A DNA stretch of 64,000 bases from Chlamydoabsidia padenii (lineage: Eukaryota; Mucoromycota; Mucoromycetes; Mucorales; Cunninghamellaceae). Shown here piece after piece: positions 9,420-23,040 of the stretch; position 1 is the first letter of the stretch; each line of letters starts with the position of its first letter. The stretch lies in assembly GCA_025330725.1 (NCBI GenBank), contig JAIWND010000013.1, positions 682,001 to 746,000 of the forward strand, written 5' to 3'. The notes under the pieces were generated by a model. The model worked only from the letters and a program-made list of their open reading frames with translations, did no database searches and was not told the DNA's origin. The position numbers and the translations under genes were made by a program.

Positions 9420-11630
9420 ATGACCATCAGCAAACGACCAGTCCATCACTCAACATCAACTCAAGCGAAACACAACAGTAATGGTGATACCAATGTCAAC
9501 ATATGGTCCTCCATTTTGAAAGGTGTGGCTACGTCCAGAATGATTCACACCAAAAACGTTGTTGTCTTAGGGGATCCGTCCAGTGGCAAATCAACCCTTA
9601 TACAACACTTGCAAAGCGAATCACCTCCTTCTCCTTCTCGACCACCAACATTCACACAGGCGAGTAACAACAAGGGTGAAACAAAGAAACACTTGGCACT
9701 TGGGTTTAACTACACTACTGTATACGACGAAGACAATGAAGGTAAAAAGGAATGTCCTCTCCATGTTGTTCAATGAAATGACTAAATATATTAACCCTTC
9801 CTTCTAATATTCATATTCACTAGATATGGCACGGTTGGGAATTTATCAGTTATCTACACCTGAACATATGTCTCTTTTACAGTTTGTGCTCAATATGGAA
9901 ATGATAAAAGACACAATGATCTTGATTGTATTGGATTGGTCTCAACCTTGGACATTTATGGCAAAGCTACAACAATGGATTCAAGTCATACATCATACTG
10001 TCCTTGGCTTATATAAACAACATTCTGATAATAAGCTGGTGATGGAATCATTATGTCAACATGGTAAGATGAAAATAAAAATAGGAATGTACTGAATACT
10101 TAACTTTCTGGGGGGGGGAATTCTCTTTAATAGTACTTGGCTATATGAAACAGTATAAGGAGGCGGGAACTAATGTAAATGGGTCTATATCTACTTTAAC
10201 TGGGATCACTGCTGAACAAGTCGATTTACCATTAACTGAAGGTGCTCTCTCTATCAACTATGGTATTCCATTGGCGGTGGTTTGTTGTAAAGTACGATTT
10301 AAACCCCGACATATCAATCCGCATGATTCCATAAACTAACTTGTCATTTTTATTTTTTATATAGAGTGACAAGCAACATATGCTAGAAAGCACTTTAGAC
10401 TATAGGGAAAACCGATTTGATTATATACAGCAAACTCTACGCACTGTCTGTATGAAGTGTAAGTTTATACAATGTAAATGTTAATAGATCTACTTACATC
10501 TCCTCTTGTCTTTTTGTTTTTCTTTGGCATCAGATGGTGCTGCTCTCTTTTACACTTCCACTTTACATCCACAAACATTCACTCATTTACGACAATATAT
10601 CTTACACCGGACAATGTCAGCAACTTCCCTTTACAGCTTTGAAGAAAAGGCACAAATAATGGATCGGGAAATTGTGATGGTGCCGGCTGGATGGGACACG
10701 TGGGGAAAAATCAAGGCATTACAAAAGGAATTTGATTGTCAGCAAGTCGTCGAACGTTGGGATGTCGACATGGGGGCCTTGGAAGATCGACAACCTGTAT
10801 CTGATCATGGGTTACAATTCATCTTTAAAGATATCATCGTGGATCCCAATGAGGATTATCAGGTAAAAGGAAGGGTAACAAGAAAAAATGTGCATGAACA
10901 CTTATCTCTCTCTCTTTCTTTCTTTTTAGCCTTTGGTGGTACCATCTGTCACAATATGTGAAGATGAACAGATTGTTTTAAAACGGCACTTTGATTCATT
11001 ACAACGTATTAGCGGTGGAACATCAACTAACCTCTCAAAACTCAAATCATCGGCAGAACCTCGTTTACTAGGTACTATTGGACCATCCAGCTCATCATTG
11101 ACATCCACCCTGGACATTCTTCATGCCACTGATTCTCCATCCATCTCATCATCAATACCCACACGAATAAATAACGATTTGGAAGCTTCAACAAAGGTAA
11201 TATTTAGGGACAAATAGAAATCTATAGAGTACTCACTTTTTTTTTTTCTCCCTTACTCTTCTTTTGGTTGGGGATATAGAAACTAGTCTGGGACAAGATG
11301 AATAAAGGATCCACCATTCCTTTAACAACCTCAGCCAGCGACACAGTAGCCAACACCACAGCACCTCCTTTTTTATCGGAAAATGGCAACAACAGCACCA
11401 GTACTTCCAATGTCATTTTAAGCAACTTTTTCCAATCCTTACTCAGCAAAAAGACCCCCTCTGCCTCCTCATCCTCCTCTTTGTCTTCTTCCTCAACACT
11501 ACAACAGGATACTCTCGATGGGGAATCAGTTACCTCGACGCGGACACATGGTCTGGTAAATCGAAAAGATGTACAGAAACACTTGGCGCAAATACAACAA
11601 CAACAACAACAACACTCACTCTATAGTTAG
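9420..11630 (+). CDS. Cytoplasmic dynein light intermediate chain
   Basis: Subunit of cytoplasmic dynein 1 that links the motor heavy chain to cargo adaptors. Seven exons (9420-9741, 9824-10063, 10134-10291, 10365-10458, 10534-10862, 10930-11196, 11280-11630) join in frame to 586 aa. The N-terminal half is a Ras-like fold with a P-loop GDPSSGKST at residues 51-59, preceded by NVVVL and followed by LGFNYTTVYDED. The expected WSQPW segment and the YGAALFYTS stretch are present. The C-terminal third is Ser/Thr/Pro-rich and disordered, as in other light intermediate chains, and ends in a short poly-Gln run. The P-loop resembles that of animal chains; whether it binds nucleotide cannot be judged here. 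Confidence 0.92.
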
Positions 11631-11980
11631 TTTTAGGCAGTACGTAGTATTAGTTTAGGATAGTCATCGCCCTTGTAGTTTTTCTTTTGTCAAAAAAAAA
11701 ACAAATTTATTAAATTGTATGTAATATTAATGAAAGTTATGTCTACATTATCATCATGTCTATTGTTTTGTCGTTACTTGGGGGTGGGCTGTGATAGATT
11801 GAATCAGGCATGATTCTATGTCCTTTTTTAAAACGCCGACCAATAGCGGGATTTCAACTTGGTTGAAACCAAGCATAAATACATCATTTTATAATACATT
11901 CCAAATTGTTTAAAGGATAAAATAACTTTATTACAATAATAAACAAACACTAATATATATAATTGAATCAATTAACTAAT
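11631..11980. other. Convergent 3' intergenic region
   Basis: Lies between the dynein chain gene (+) and ATP2 (-), which end towards each other. It holds an A run and one exact CGGGATTTCAA element copy (11847-11857), the copy least easily explained as a promoter. Confidence 0.6.
11847..11857 (+). promoter_or_regulatory. Recurrent element copy (CGGGATTTCAA), convergent region
   Basis: Exact match, preceded by ACGCCGACCAATAG, which contains a CCAAT box. It sits between two gene ends rather than in an obvious promoter. Confidence 0.35.
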
Positions 11981-13754
<1,774 letters not shown>

Positions 13755-14178
13755 TATAATTAAAGAGAGGGGTGAGAGGTGGAAGAAAAAGAAGCAGGAT
13801 TGAATTATCCCCCTCCCTCCCTTTATTCCCCTCCTCTTGTCGGGGTGTGAAAAATACACTTTTTATGAAAAAAAAACCCCCAGGGGTCCAGCCACGCTCA
13901 CCCTGACCGCTGTCGAATCTATGAACCTCACTGAGAAGGAAGTCATTAAGAAAAATAAAAGCGGTAGAGTCAAGATGATCAAGATCAATATTGAAACAAT
14001 AACACTATTAATACACAAAGGCCATACTCTCCAAACAGAGAGAGAGAGAGACCTGTAAAGTGATGACGAGATTTTCCAGCTGTGTGAATATTTCAAAGTC
14101 ACTCAGTTCAAAATGAGGAAATTTCGTCCAACCTATTTTTTTCATTCTTTCCTTTCCCCTTTACAAACTAATTATACT
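13755..14178. promoter_or_regulatory. Shared ATP2–ATP16 divergent promoter region
   Basis: The 424 bp between the start codons of two subunits of the same F1 complex. It contains pyrimidine-rich leaders on both sides and a short GA repeat near 14036-14050. Open frames within it have no coding character. Shared regulation is inferred from the geometry. Confidence 0.6.
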
Positions 14179-14443
14179 ATGAACAACCTTGCCAGAGTGT
14201 CTCGTATTGCAGTTGCTGCTTCCAAATATACTCCATCTGGTAAGTCAACTAGTGAAGAAAAAGAAAACATTATTACTAGTTCTTTTTTAAAAGAGGACTC
14301 TCCCTCTTCATTTTATTTGGTACTAATCATCATCATTCTGTGGTTATATATCCTCTAGTGCGCTTCTACGCCTCTGAAGCCCCTGCCACCACCGACAAAC
14401 TTGCTTTGACTTTTGTTTTACCCCACAAGGTATTGATGATTTA

Positions 14444-14476
<33 letters not shown>

Positions 14477-15086
14477 TTACAACAACCACAAACTAACCAA
14501 CATTTTCATTGTTTTACTCTTTCCCAAGTCCATCTACAAAGCTGTCAATGTCCAACAAGTCAACTTGGCTGCCACCTCTGGTGATATGGGTATCCTCGCC
14601 AACCATGTGCCTACTATCGAACAATTGAACCCTGGTATCATTGAAGTCATCGAATCTGCTGAAGTCACCAAGAAATTCTTTGGTAGGAGCCATACTCAAT
14701 ACACATATGAGTGGCGCTACTAACATTAACCCCCCCCCTTTTTTTTTGGAATAATAGTCTCTGGTGGTTTTGCTACCATCAACCCTGATTCTTCCTTAAA
14801 CATCAATGCCGTGGAAGCGTCTCCTTTGGAAGACTTCTCTGTCGAAGTAAGTTGGGGGGGGGATGGAATAAAATGGTGCATGAAAAGATGGAGTAGGGTC
14901 AATAGTGTGTGCCATAGATAAACCTAACACGCCCCTCCCCTTTATTTTTTGTCTCCATAGCGTGTCCAATCTGCTCTTGCTGAAGCTCAACAAGTTGCCT
15001 CTGGATCTGGATCTGAAATCGAAAAAGCTGCTGCCAAGGTCCAAGTCGATGTCTATGAAGCTCTCCAAAATGCCTTGTCCAAATAG
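14179..15086 (+). CDS. ATP16: Mitochondrial F1Fo-ATP synthase subunit delta
   Basis: Central-stalk subunit homologous to bacterial epsilon; it couples rotation to the beta subunits. Exons 14179-14239, 14359-14429, 14529-14682, 14758-14846 and 14961-15086 join in frame to 166 aa. Residues about 1-25 (MNNLARVSRIAVAASKYTPS) form a matrix presequence, followed by FYASEAPA at a plausible cleavage site. The beta-sandwich domain shows LALTFVLPHKSIYKAV, TSGDMGILANHVPTIEQL and VSGGFATINPDSSL, all delta/epsilon signatures. The C-terminal helices (RVQSALAEAQQ to EALQNALSK) are complete. Intron 2 carries a T run of nearly 30 nt. Confidence 0.96.
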
Positions 15087-15462
15087 ACAACTAGCTTAGT
15101 TAATTATAGTATAACTCTTCTCCATCCCTCTCCACTATAGATTATATGTACTCATTTATTATATTTGTATCATTGCAGTGCATGTCAACCCCATTTGGAT
15201 TATCTTTACAATAATCTTTTATATATTTTAGTCAATAAAAATCTTTTGTTTTGTTATCGTTGTAACTATTTAGCTGATGATATATGTAAAAAGACAGTTT
15301 TAATGATCAATTGCCGCATTGATATAATATGTAATATGTATGCTTTTATTTAGTTTAATTTAAACACATCCTATGTAAAAGATCAATATGATTTATAAAT
15401 AGTGTAAGTATCAAACGCAGTTAAGAGGGATAATAATAAAGTAACAGTAATAAAGGGAAGGT
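15087..15462. other. Convergent 3' intergenic region
   Basis: AT-rich 3' flanks of ATP16 (+) and SEC26 (-), including AATAAA-like sequences near 15234. Nothing else is seen. Confidence 0.6.
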
Positions 15463-18400
15463 CTAAGCTAAAGTTTTTTGGGCGAGAGTAATCTTATCAC
15501 CTATAAAAAGTAAAATGGGGATATCAGTTAGTAAGCCATCCAGTCCAGTCAATTATGCAGGGTTGCTTGCTTACCTAAGCTTAAAGCAAGACCCTGAGTC
15601 TTGCTTCGAATTCTAATATGCCCAGTAATAGATCCATCACCTGTCTTTTCAATACTGATGTTCGCCAAAGCATCTTCACCTATTATTTACAAAACACCCA
15701 ATCACATTAGTGAGCATTTATCCTACTTTATCCTTTTGTGTAATTTACCAAAGATACTTCGTGCATATAGATTGGCGGACAGGAATCCACAATCACCTTC
15801 AAGTTGTCGTTCTGGTGTTAAACATTTCAGATTTGTTGATGATGTGAGATGGTCTAGGTATTTGCGTAGGTCACTAATTCATCAAACAATAGAGAAGAGA
15901 ATGTTAGCACTTTCTTTTAGTTTGGACTATGGAAGATTCTTTTTGCAAAGTACTTACGTGAGGGTAGTATTCACATTCACCTTGTTTTCCCATTCAAATT
16001 CGACCCAGTGCGATCGGAACTACAATATTAAAGTAATGAATAAACTATCATATCCCCATTTCAAAGAGGGTACCTACCTGAGTTTCGGTGCATGTGGCAG
16101 GATTGATATAGTCGACAATATCAATATGGACGTCATTCAGCACCACACAATTCGTATCGGAAGCAGAAGCATTAGTGTCATAAACAATATTACCAAAGAT
16201 GACGCCTGTTTCGGTAGATGATACTTTAATGGACGCCTTGATGGTAAGGAATGCATGTGGTGCAAGGTTATGAGAAGTTGGCCGATCAACCAATTTGAGA
16301 TCACCCAGGGTGGCAAATTCCACCGTCAAGTTTTGTAAAGTTTCAGCGGTTTGATTGACGATTAGCACATCTAACATAAACAAAAAGAAAAAAAAATAGG
16401 CAAGTTTATATAAGCAATTTTGTCCCACCATGTTGCATACATGTTATCCTTACCTAGTAAGACATCGTATTGATGCACATTTACAATAGCTTCCGCATAA
16501 ACTTGATCCGAGAATCCAGTCAGTTGGACTATTCGATTAAGCTTTGATATGAGATCGTCCTTGTTATCTGATACACCAGTTGCGCGGAACAGGTCTTGAT
16601 CGTACTACGGAGGGGGTCGAAAAAGGGTAAGTGGTCCATCATCACATATGTCTTTTTTATTGTAATAATAACACCACTTACTTCATCGGTAGTATTGCCA
16701 CCTGTTTTCTTGGATAGCTGACGGAATACAATGGCATCATCCACTTGAATCTTGATGTTGTTTTGATCGTTTTCTTTAGCACCTGAAGCCCGTTCCTATA
16801 TACATACGAATAAAAACAGTCAGTAAGTTTTAATGAATCATGGTCTACTGTTTAGTGTCAAGTTACTTACTTCTTCGTCTTGAATTTGCTTTGCATAGGC
16901 CGCCTTGGTGTCTTCGAGGTACACCTTTTCGATAACTTGATCATGTGAGTAGGTACCAATAACACGTAGGTCTTGCATTATACGGTCGTATGAATCTTCA
17001 TCAATAGGGAAGGATACAAATTGAGACTGACCAACTCGGATAATGCTTGTCATAATCAGCATGGCCTAAAAACAAAAGAATATCAGACCTTCCATTAGTA
17101 TGGTTGGATCATTTCCCTTTTACATACATTTACATACCTCGGCTCTACGAGCATTCCCTAAGACAGGATCCGACACCAATTTACTAAAGCGTAACACCAG
17201 TTTTGTCAATGTGGTAGCCAATACAGATCCAAGATAGTAATCACCGTTGAGGATGAGAGCTGTTAACAAAAAAAAGAGTTAGTCGCCTTCTTCTTTTTTT
17301 TTTTTCCTACATATTTTATCATGACGTGCCTCGTAAAGGTGGTTTGACAGCAGATTTAATAGATTCCAATCGAGAGGTAGAGGAGGGAGTTTCGGTGTAA
17401 GCACTTTCAGTTGCATAGGTACCATCTGGTAAAATACGCCGAGAGTAAGATACAGTAGCCTTGTCATCGTTTTCCTTGACCTGATCGTTCTCTTCCTGTT
17501 CTTTTTCTTCCAGTAGTCGTTGTTCTGATGCAAGTAAAGGGACTTCCCCAAGAGCATCCCGAATCTGAGTCCAAGCTTCGTTGATTTCCTTTTCATCTTC
17601 ACAGTATTCACCAATGATCCAAAGAGCACCCCGGAATACTTTGCTTGATTTCATATCACCGAATGTTTCCATCAACTTGTTCAAGATCGAGGCACGTAAA
17701 TCAGGGAATTTTCCAACCACTTGACGGACAAAGGCCACCACATCCACCGCAGAAGGATTGTTGACATCACCAAGGAATTCCATTAATACATGCACCACAT
17801 TAGCAGCTACTTCTGAGAATTGGATCGCACAGGTGTGGATCGACTGGATGAGAAGCTGGCGATATTCCGTGTTCTAAAAAGGTAAAAAATGAGAAGGATA
17901 ATTGTTAGTTAGCCATGACTTTTCTTTTTTCCAATTGGGACATACCTTTTCATATTCTTGATTATGAGTTTTCACCAGCTCCTTCTTCAGGACAAGGACC
18001 ACCTCTTGAACATTTCTTGACGATACCATTTCCATAGCAATGTTCAGCGCTTTCCGACGGACATCAATATCAGGACTAGGGAATCAAATCGTTCAGTAAA
18101 ACCATTCCTACTTGGTTTCAAATTAACCACTTACCTTGATAAAACCTGTAATAGATCCATAACCAAGTTGTCCAGTATATGTTCATGTTTCATGTGGAGA
18201 TCCCGTAAACGATCGAGGACAATCAGTTTGACATTGTTATCCGATTCCTTTACGACCAATTCGATATAGCAAGAAGCAGCGGCTGAGAGTAGGTTGAAGA
18301 AGTAAGTAGAAGGTTAGTATAAATGATCAATATATGAGTTTATGATATTTCCCTACCCTTAACAGTAACAGGATTTGCGGTAAGAAACATGAGGATATTT

Positions 18401-18828
18401 GCAGCTTCATATATAACAGCGTGAGAAGGAGATTCCAAAAGTTCAGATACACAACGAATATAAGAGCCCTGAAAAAAAAAAAAAGTGCCCTTAGTACTTG
18501 TCACCCCCTAAGCCAACATAGTTGATTGTTTTACCTTGTTTCCCACATTGGTCTTGCTATCCTTTCGAATCAGTTCAATAACGGCAAGTTGTAAAAGTTC
18601 GTCATAAGAGGGAACCAAAGAGAATGATTGGATCAAAAAGTCCACAGCCAGAGGTTGATCGATGGAGCAAAGCACCACAAAAGCATTTCGTCGACATGTT
18701 GAATCAGCCTCAGAGATCAGGAATTGTTGAATCACTTCAGGAGCATCGGGAAACAACATGTCAAAGTGGCGATAGATGGATCCAATCGCAAACACAGCGT
18801 TTTTGCGCACGTACGAGTGTCGATGTTC

Positions 18829-18862
<34 letters not shown>

Positions 18863-19436
18863 TGTGTTCAACTGCCCTGCTTTGTCACATTATTTCTCTC
18901 CCTGATATCATTGTCACTTACCAAACAAGATCGGACAGACGGTACCAGAGGTTCTAAAACATCAGCCTCCTTGATTTTACACAGAAAGCGCAAAGTAGCA
19001 CCTCGAATGTATTCATTAGGATGTTGTAAATCGTTTCTAAGAGCGTTGCTTTTTTTTTTGGTGACAAGCAAAGAAGAAGAAGAAAGTTAGAAACAGTCAA
19101 TCTATATTTCACTATATCGTTTTTTTTTATTTAGCCTTACCACACCAAGATGAATTCTTCTTTTAGTTTGCCGTCCGGTTTCGTCTTTGGACAGATTTCC
19201 CAGTAAATGTGTAAAAGTTTCTTGAGTTGCTTGTTTTTGGAAGGAAGAATAAACCTGATGACGTGCAACAAGAGTTTTTCCATAGGATCGCCATTCAACA
19301 TGATCACCAGTAGTTGTTTCATCGTTTCCACGCGTGTTTCGTCAGACCCCTTTTCAAAAGCCCGTTGGAAGTCTTGAATGCTAGGTTGTTCCGTCGTGTC
19401 ATCTTGATGAATTAAAGTATAGCAAAATTCAGTCAT
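15463..19436 (-). CDS. SEC26: Coatomer subunit beta (beta-COP)
   Basis: Large subunit of the COPI coat, which drives retrograde Golgi-to-ER and intra-Golgi vesicle transport. Sixteen exons join in frame to 951 aa, the normal beta-COP length: 19436-19141, 19048-18922, 18828-18535, 18468-18357, 18282-18135, 18075-17946, 17873-17330, 17259-17138, 17065-16871, 16795-16682, 16604-16454, 16370-16078, 16019-15958, 15873-15749, 15679-15575, 15500-15463. The N-terminal adaptin-like HEAT solenoid includes [19 protein letters not shown] and [16 protein letters not shown]. An acidic linker near 17450-17520 precedes the appendage region, which ends with a short [14 protein letters not shown] tail. The intron after exon 7 appears to use a GC donor (GAG|GCACGT): only that junction gives the conserved [15 protein letters not shown] join. 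Confidence 0.96.
18829..18921 (-). repeat. SEC26 intron with poly(A/T) run
   Basis: About 30 consecutive A on the plus strand (T on the sense strand) form the pyrimidine tract directly before the AG acceptor of exon 3. Confidence 0.8.
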
Positions 19437-19990
19437 TATAGAGTTCGTTCTTGAGTTTCTGACTTAGAATATATAGTGATGAGATGATATGATATATAAA
19501 TAAAGAAGGGAAGGGTGGGATACAGTCAATATAAAACTGACAAGGAATGGATTAATTCTTTGTAAAGACAAGAGAGGAAAAAGGAGAAGAACTAGTGAAG
19601 TTTTTATTTTCATTTTCAAGTCCACGCTGTCGGAGTACGTAATAAATCATTCAAACATCGTCGCGATTTCATTGGCCAATATGCTCAACGACAACTTTTG
19701 AAATCCTGGTATCCTTTTCCAAAAAATTCATGCAATCAAACACCGCCTATGATTTATTCAAACGCCGTCAATCATGCAAACTAATAGCATATAAGCCAAT
19801 GCACATAAAATGTATTCATTTATTGTAAAAGATAAATATAAAGAGGACAGTATATGACTAAATAAAATTGACAGAGTAAAAAGAATGATAAGTGAGGGGA
19901 GGATGGAATTATAAAAAAAAAAGACAAAGGATTCATGATAATGAAGGGGGGGATAAGAGGGTAAAATTTTGATTAAACTATTACTATATA
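19437..19990. promoter_or_regulatory. SEC26 upstream region
   Basis: Contains an ATTGG/CCAAT box (about 19670-19680), a near-match TTTGAAATCCTG at about 19697-19708 and an exact element copy at 19757-19767. SIN3 ends at its far side. Confidence 0.45.
19757..19767 (-). promoter_or_regulatory. Recurrent element copy (CGGCGTTTGAA)
   Basis: Exact match on the minus strand, about 320 bp upstream of the SEC26 start and in the same orientation. Confidence 0.45.
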
Positions 19991-22720
19991 CTAATTCGAG
20001 AATAACAGTTGTCGTGTATCCTTTTCAGTTTGTTCTTTGTCAGTGATCCCTTTACTCCAGCCTTGTTCAGATTCAAGCCAAGATTTCCACTTTATATTTG
20101 ATGATGATGTGGTTGGTATTGATGGTTGTGTCTTTGTTGAATCGTTTGGTGGTAGTCGCATGAGATAATCTTCGGTTCCAATGATGTAAAACATATGGTA
20201 AGTGTCACGACAAATCTTGTATTGCATACCAGATTGTACGAGGAGATTCTTTTGCTGGGCTTCTTCTTCTTCTTGAGGGCGAAGGTTCCTGAGTGAATTT
20301 ACAAAAAAACAAAAAAAAACAAAAAAAAAGCGATTAGTAATGCTGTTTTCCTTGACAGTGTCCTTCTTTACCTTTTCAAAAACCGTTGTGTCAAATCTGA
20401 TGAATTGATGTCCTTGGTCGCATTAGCCCAATCGATATAGTTGGATACATATTCTTCATAATTATCGCCAGCAGCCTTTTCATAGTCTTCATCGTCGCTT
20501 AAGATTTGGACCGCCAGGGTTCTACGGATGGTGTCCTATAGGAGAGAGTGACAGAGGACAAAGATTGATTAATATCGAATATCCACATCCTGATCATACA
20601 TCTTCTTCTTCTACTTACAAAGGCAATGTTGAATAAAACTTCTTCTTTACCCAACAAGTCTTCAACACGCAGTCGATAGTCCCCAAGAGTTTGAGCATCC
20701 ACATGTTCCAAGGCATGATCCAGTTTGAATAAATCAAGCAATGTAGAGGTCTTGTCATTAGTGACAATGACATGAGTCTATAATGGTCAAGTTAGTAAAA
20801 TCTTCCTTCCATGTTAATCTGTTTACTTACGTGTCGGATAAGAGAGAGGATCACCTTGTCAATAGTAAACATTATATATGCCTTGTTTCCAAAGATGTAT
20901 CTCGAGATTTCTTCGAATGATTGTTGATCCACATCACCTTCAAAGAATTTTTCCACTAAATTGAGCAAGGCTTGATAATATCCATTGGAAAGGTTTATTT
21001 GATGGTCTAAAAGATAAAAAAAAAAAAAAATGCGGGGTAAGTAACAACAATATCCTTAATCACAATCTCTTCCCTTACCTGCAAAGCGTTTTGATTTCGA
21101 TCCCAGTTTTATAGGTGCTTTGAGCTCCCGTTTCGTTTCAGTTGGATTCTTCTTGTATGCTTCATCCAAAGATTTCATTTGACAAAGGCGATCATATATT
21201 ATCTACAGATGGACAAAATAAAGGTCATCAGTCAGCGTCTATTACATGTCTTTTTTAATTTTATATATCACATACCTGATAAAGACGGAAGAAGCAATAG
21301 AATTCACTGTCACCAAATAAGTTGTATACATGTCGTTTGTTGATCGTCGAGTTATCCTTATTGGTTTCATTAGAAGTCTTTTTCGAGGTTGATGGGGCAT
21401 CCAAAGCAGAGGAAGATTCGGTAGCACTGTCAGAAGTGTGTGCTGCTTTTACCTTGTCGTCTGCCTCAGGCACATCCACATCCATGTCATCTCGGGTGTC
21501 GCTGTGTTTTAATATAGAGTCGTTTTCAGAGTCGGTTTGGGCATCAGTGGCACCAGGAGCGGATATCTTGGCATCAGTCATTGATAAAGGTGTTCCATCT
21601 GTTGTTGTTGGTTCTGGTGCTGAGTGTTGGCGAATGTTTTCCGTCAAAATATACTTGAGTCGATTACCATTGTTCTTTTTAGAGCCACCGCGAGTAGTAG
21701 TTGATCGTGGTGATTTGCTGTTGCCCATCACTGTGTCATCGTCAGAATCGAAGGATTGAATGGACCTGGTTTCTTCATCTTCTTCATCATCGGCTTCATC
21801 ACCAGCTTCATCATCGCCATCACCATCTTCCGCCACTCCACCTTCTTCGTCACCATCCTCTTCCATACCGGTCGTTTCCCCACCACCATTGGTTTCTTCC
21901 AGTACCATTCCAACACCATTGGTAGTAGTAGTCATGTTGGCTGAATCATTCGGAATAACTGTATCGATGTCGAAGATCAAGGGTAGTAGAGTTTCCATAA
22001 AGTTGCGCATCTTATCCTGGTTTTCCGTGCTATAGAGTTCCGTCCTTTCAAAGAAGTAGTATATCAATCGCATGACATCCTTGATAACAGGTTGTTGTTC
22101 AAATTTAAAGACGAATTGGGATGGTTTTCGTCGAGGAACCAGTAAGGCCGGAGAGTCAGATGTTTCTACTTCTTGTGCTTGATATTGTTGCTGCTGTTCT
22201 TCTTGTTGTTGGATCCGACGTTCTTCGATTTCGGTGATCAAGTGCTTGGTGGTCATACGTCGTTTGTCGTTAGCCTTAAATGTGATGCCTTGATAATCCA
22301 ATGCCTTGAAGTAATTTTTAGCTTCCACTTCACGCCAAATCTTGTTCCATTCACGCTAAAAGAAGAAAGATTAACAGGTATGTGAGAATCGAACCCAACA
22401 TACTATGCATTTCGTTTTTTTTTCTGATTGTTTACCTGAGCCCGTTTCCATTCATCATCTTTTTGCTTGAGCCGCCGGAGGACAATAGGAACCGTTTGTG
22501 CGGGACTGCTGTGAAGAAGACCGATGACTTGTAACCCTTTTTCATTGCCATAGATTTTCTTGATAATGCGTTGATAGATTGTTTTTGAAGGTCCGCCCAG
22601 TCCAACAGCCAAAGTGAAGTCTATTTTTTCTTCAGAGGTCATGGCAGAGATCTTTTTCATGATAGGTTCCAATAAAGCGATTGTATTGAGATTGGCTTCA
22701 ATATTAAGATCATAGTCGTA

Positions 22721-22772
<52 letters not shown>

Positions 22773-23009
22773 GGGAGAGAAGATGAGTAAATCCACAAAC
22801 TGTCTGCACCCTATTTATCAAACATTATATTACCTTTCTTCTTCAACACGGTGTAATGCTTCTTCATATTGGTTTTTCTTGGACGTCACATAACCACTGT
22901 CTTCACTGGCCCAAGTTGGATGCGATACATATCGGTCATTCAAGACCTCCAAGCATAATTCATCTTTACCAGAGCATACTTGGCTTTGTTCCCACTGGAT
23001 TATAATAAC

Positions 23010-23040
<31 letters not shown>

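Noticed and set aside
21701..22035. Plus-strand frames opposite the SIN3 acidic region
   Set aside because: Ser- and His-rich translations are the antisense of Glu/Asp codons in the SIN3 acidic stretch.
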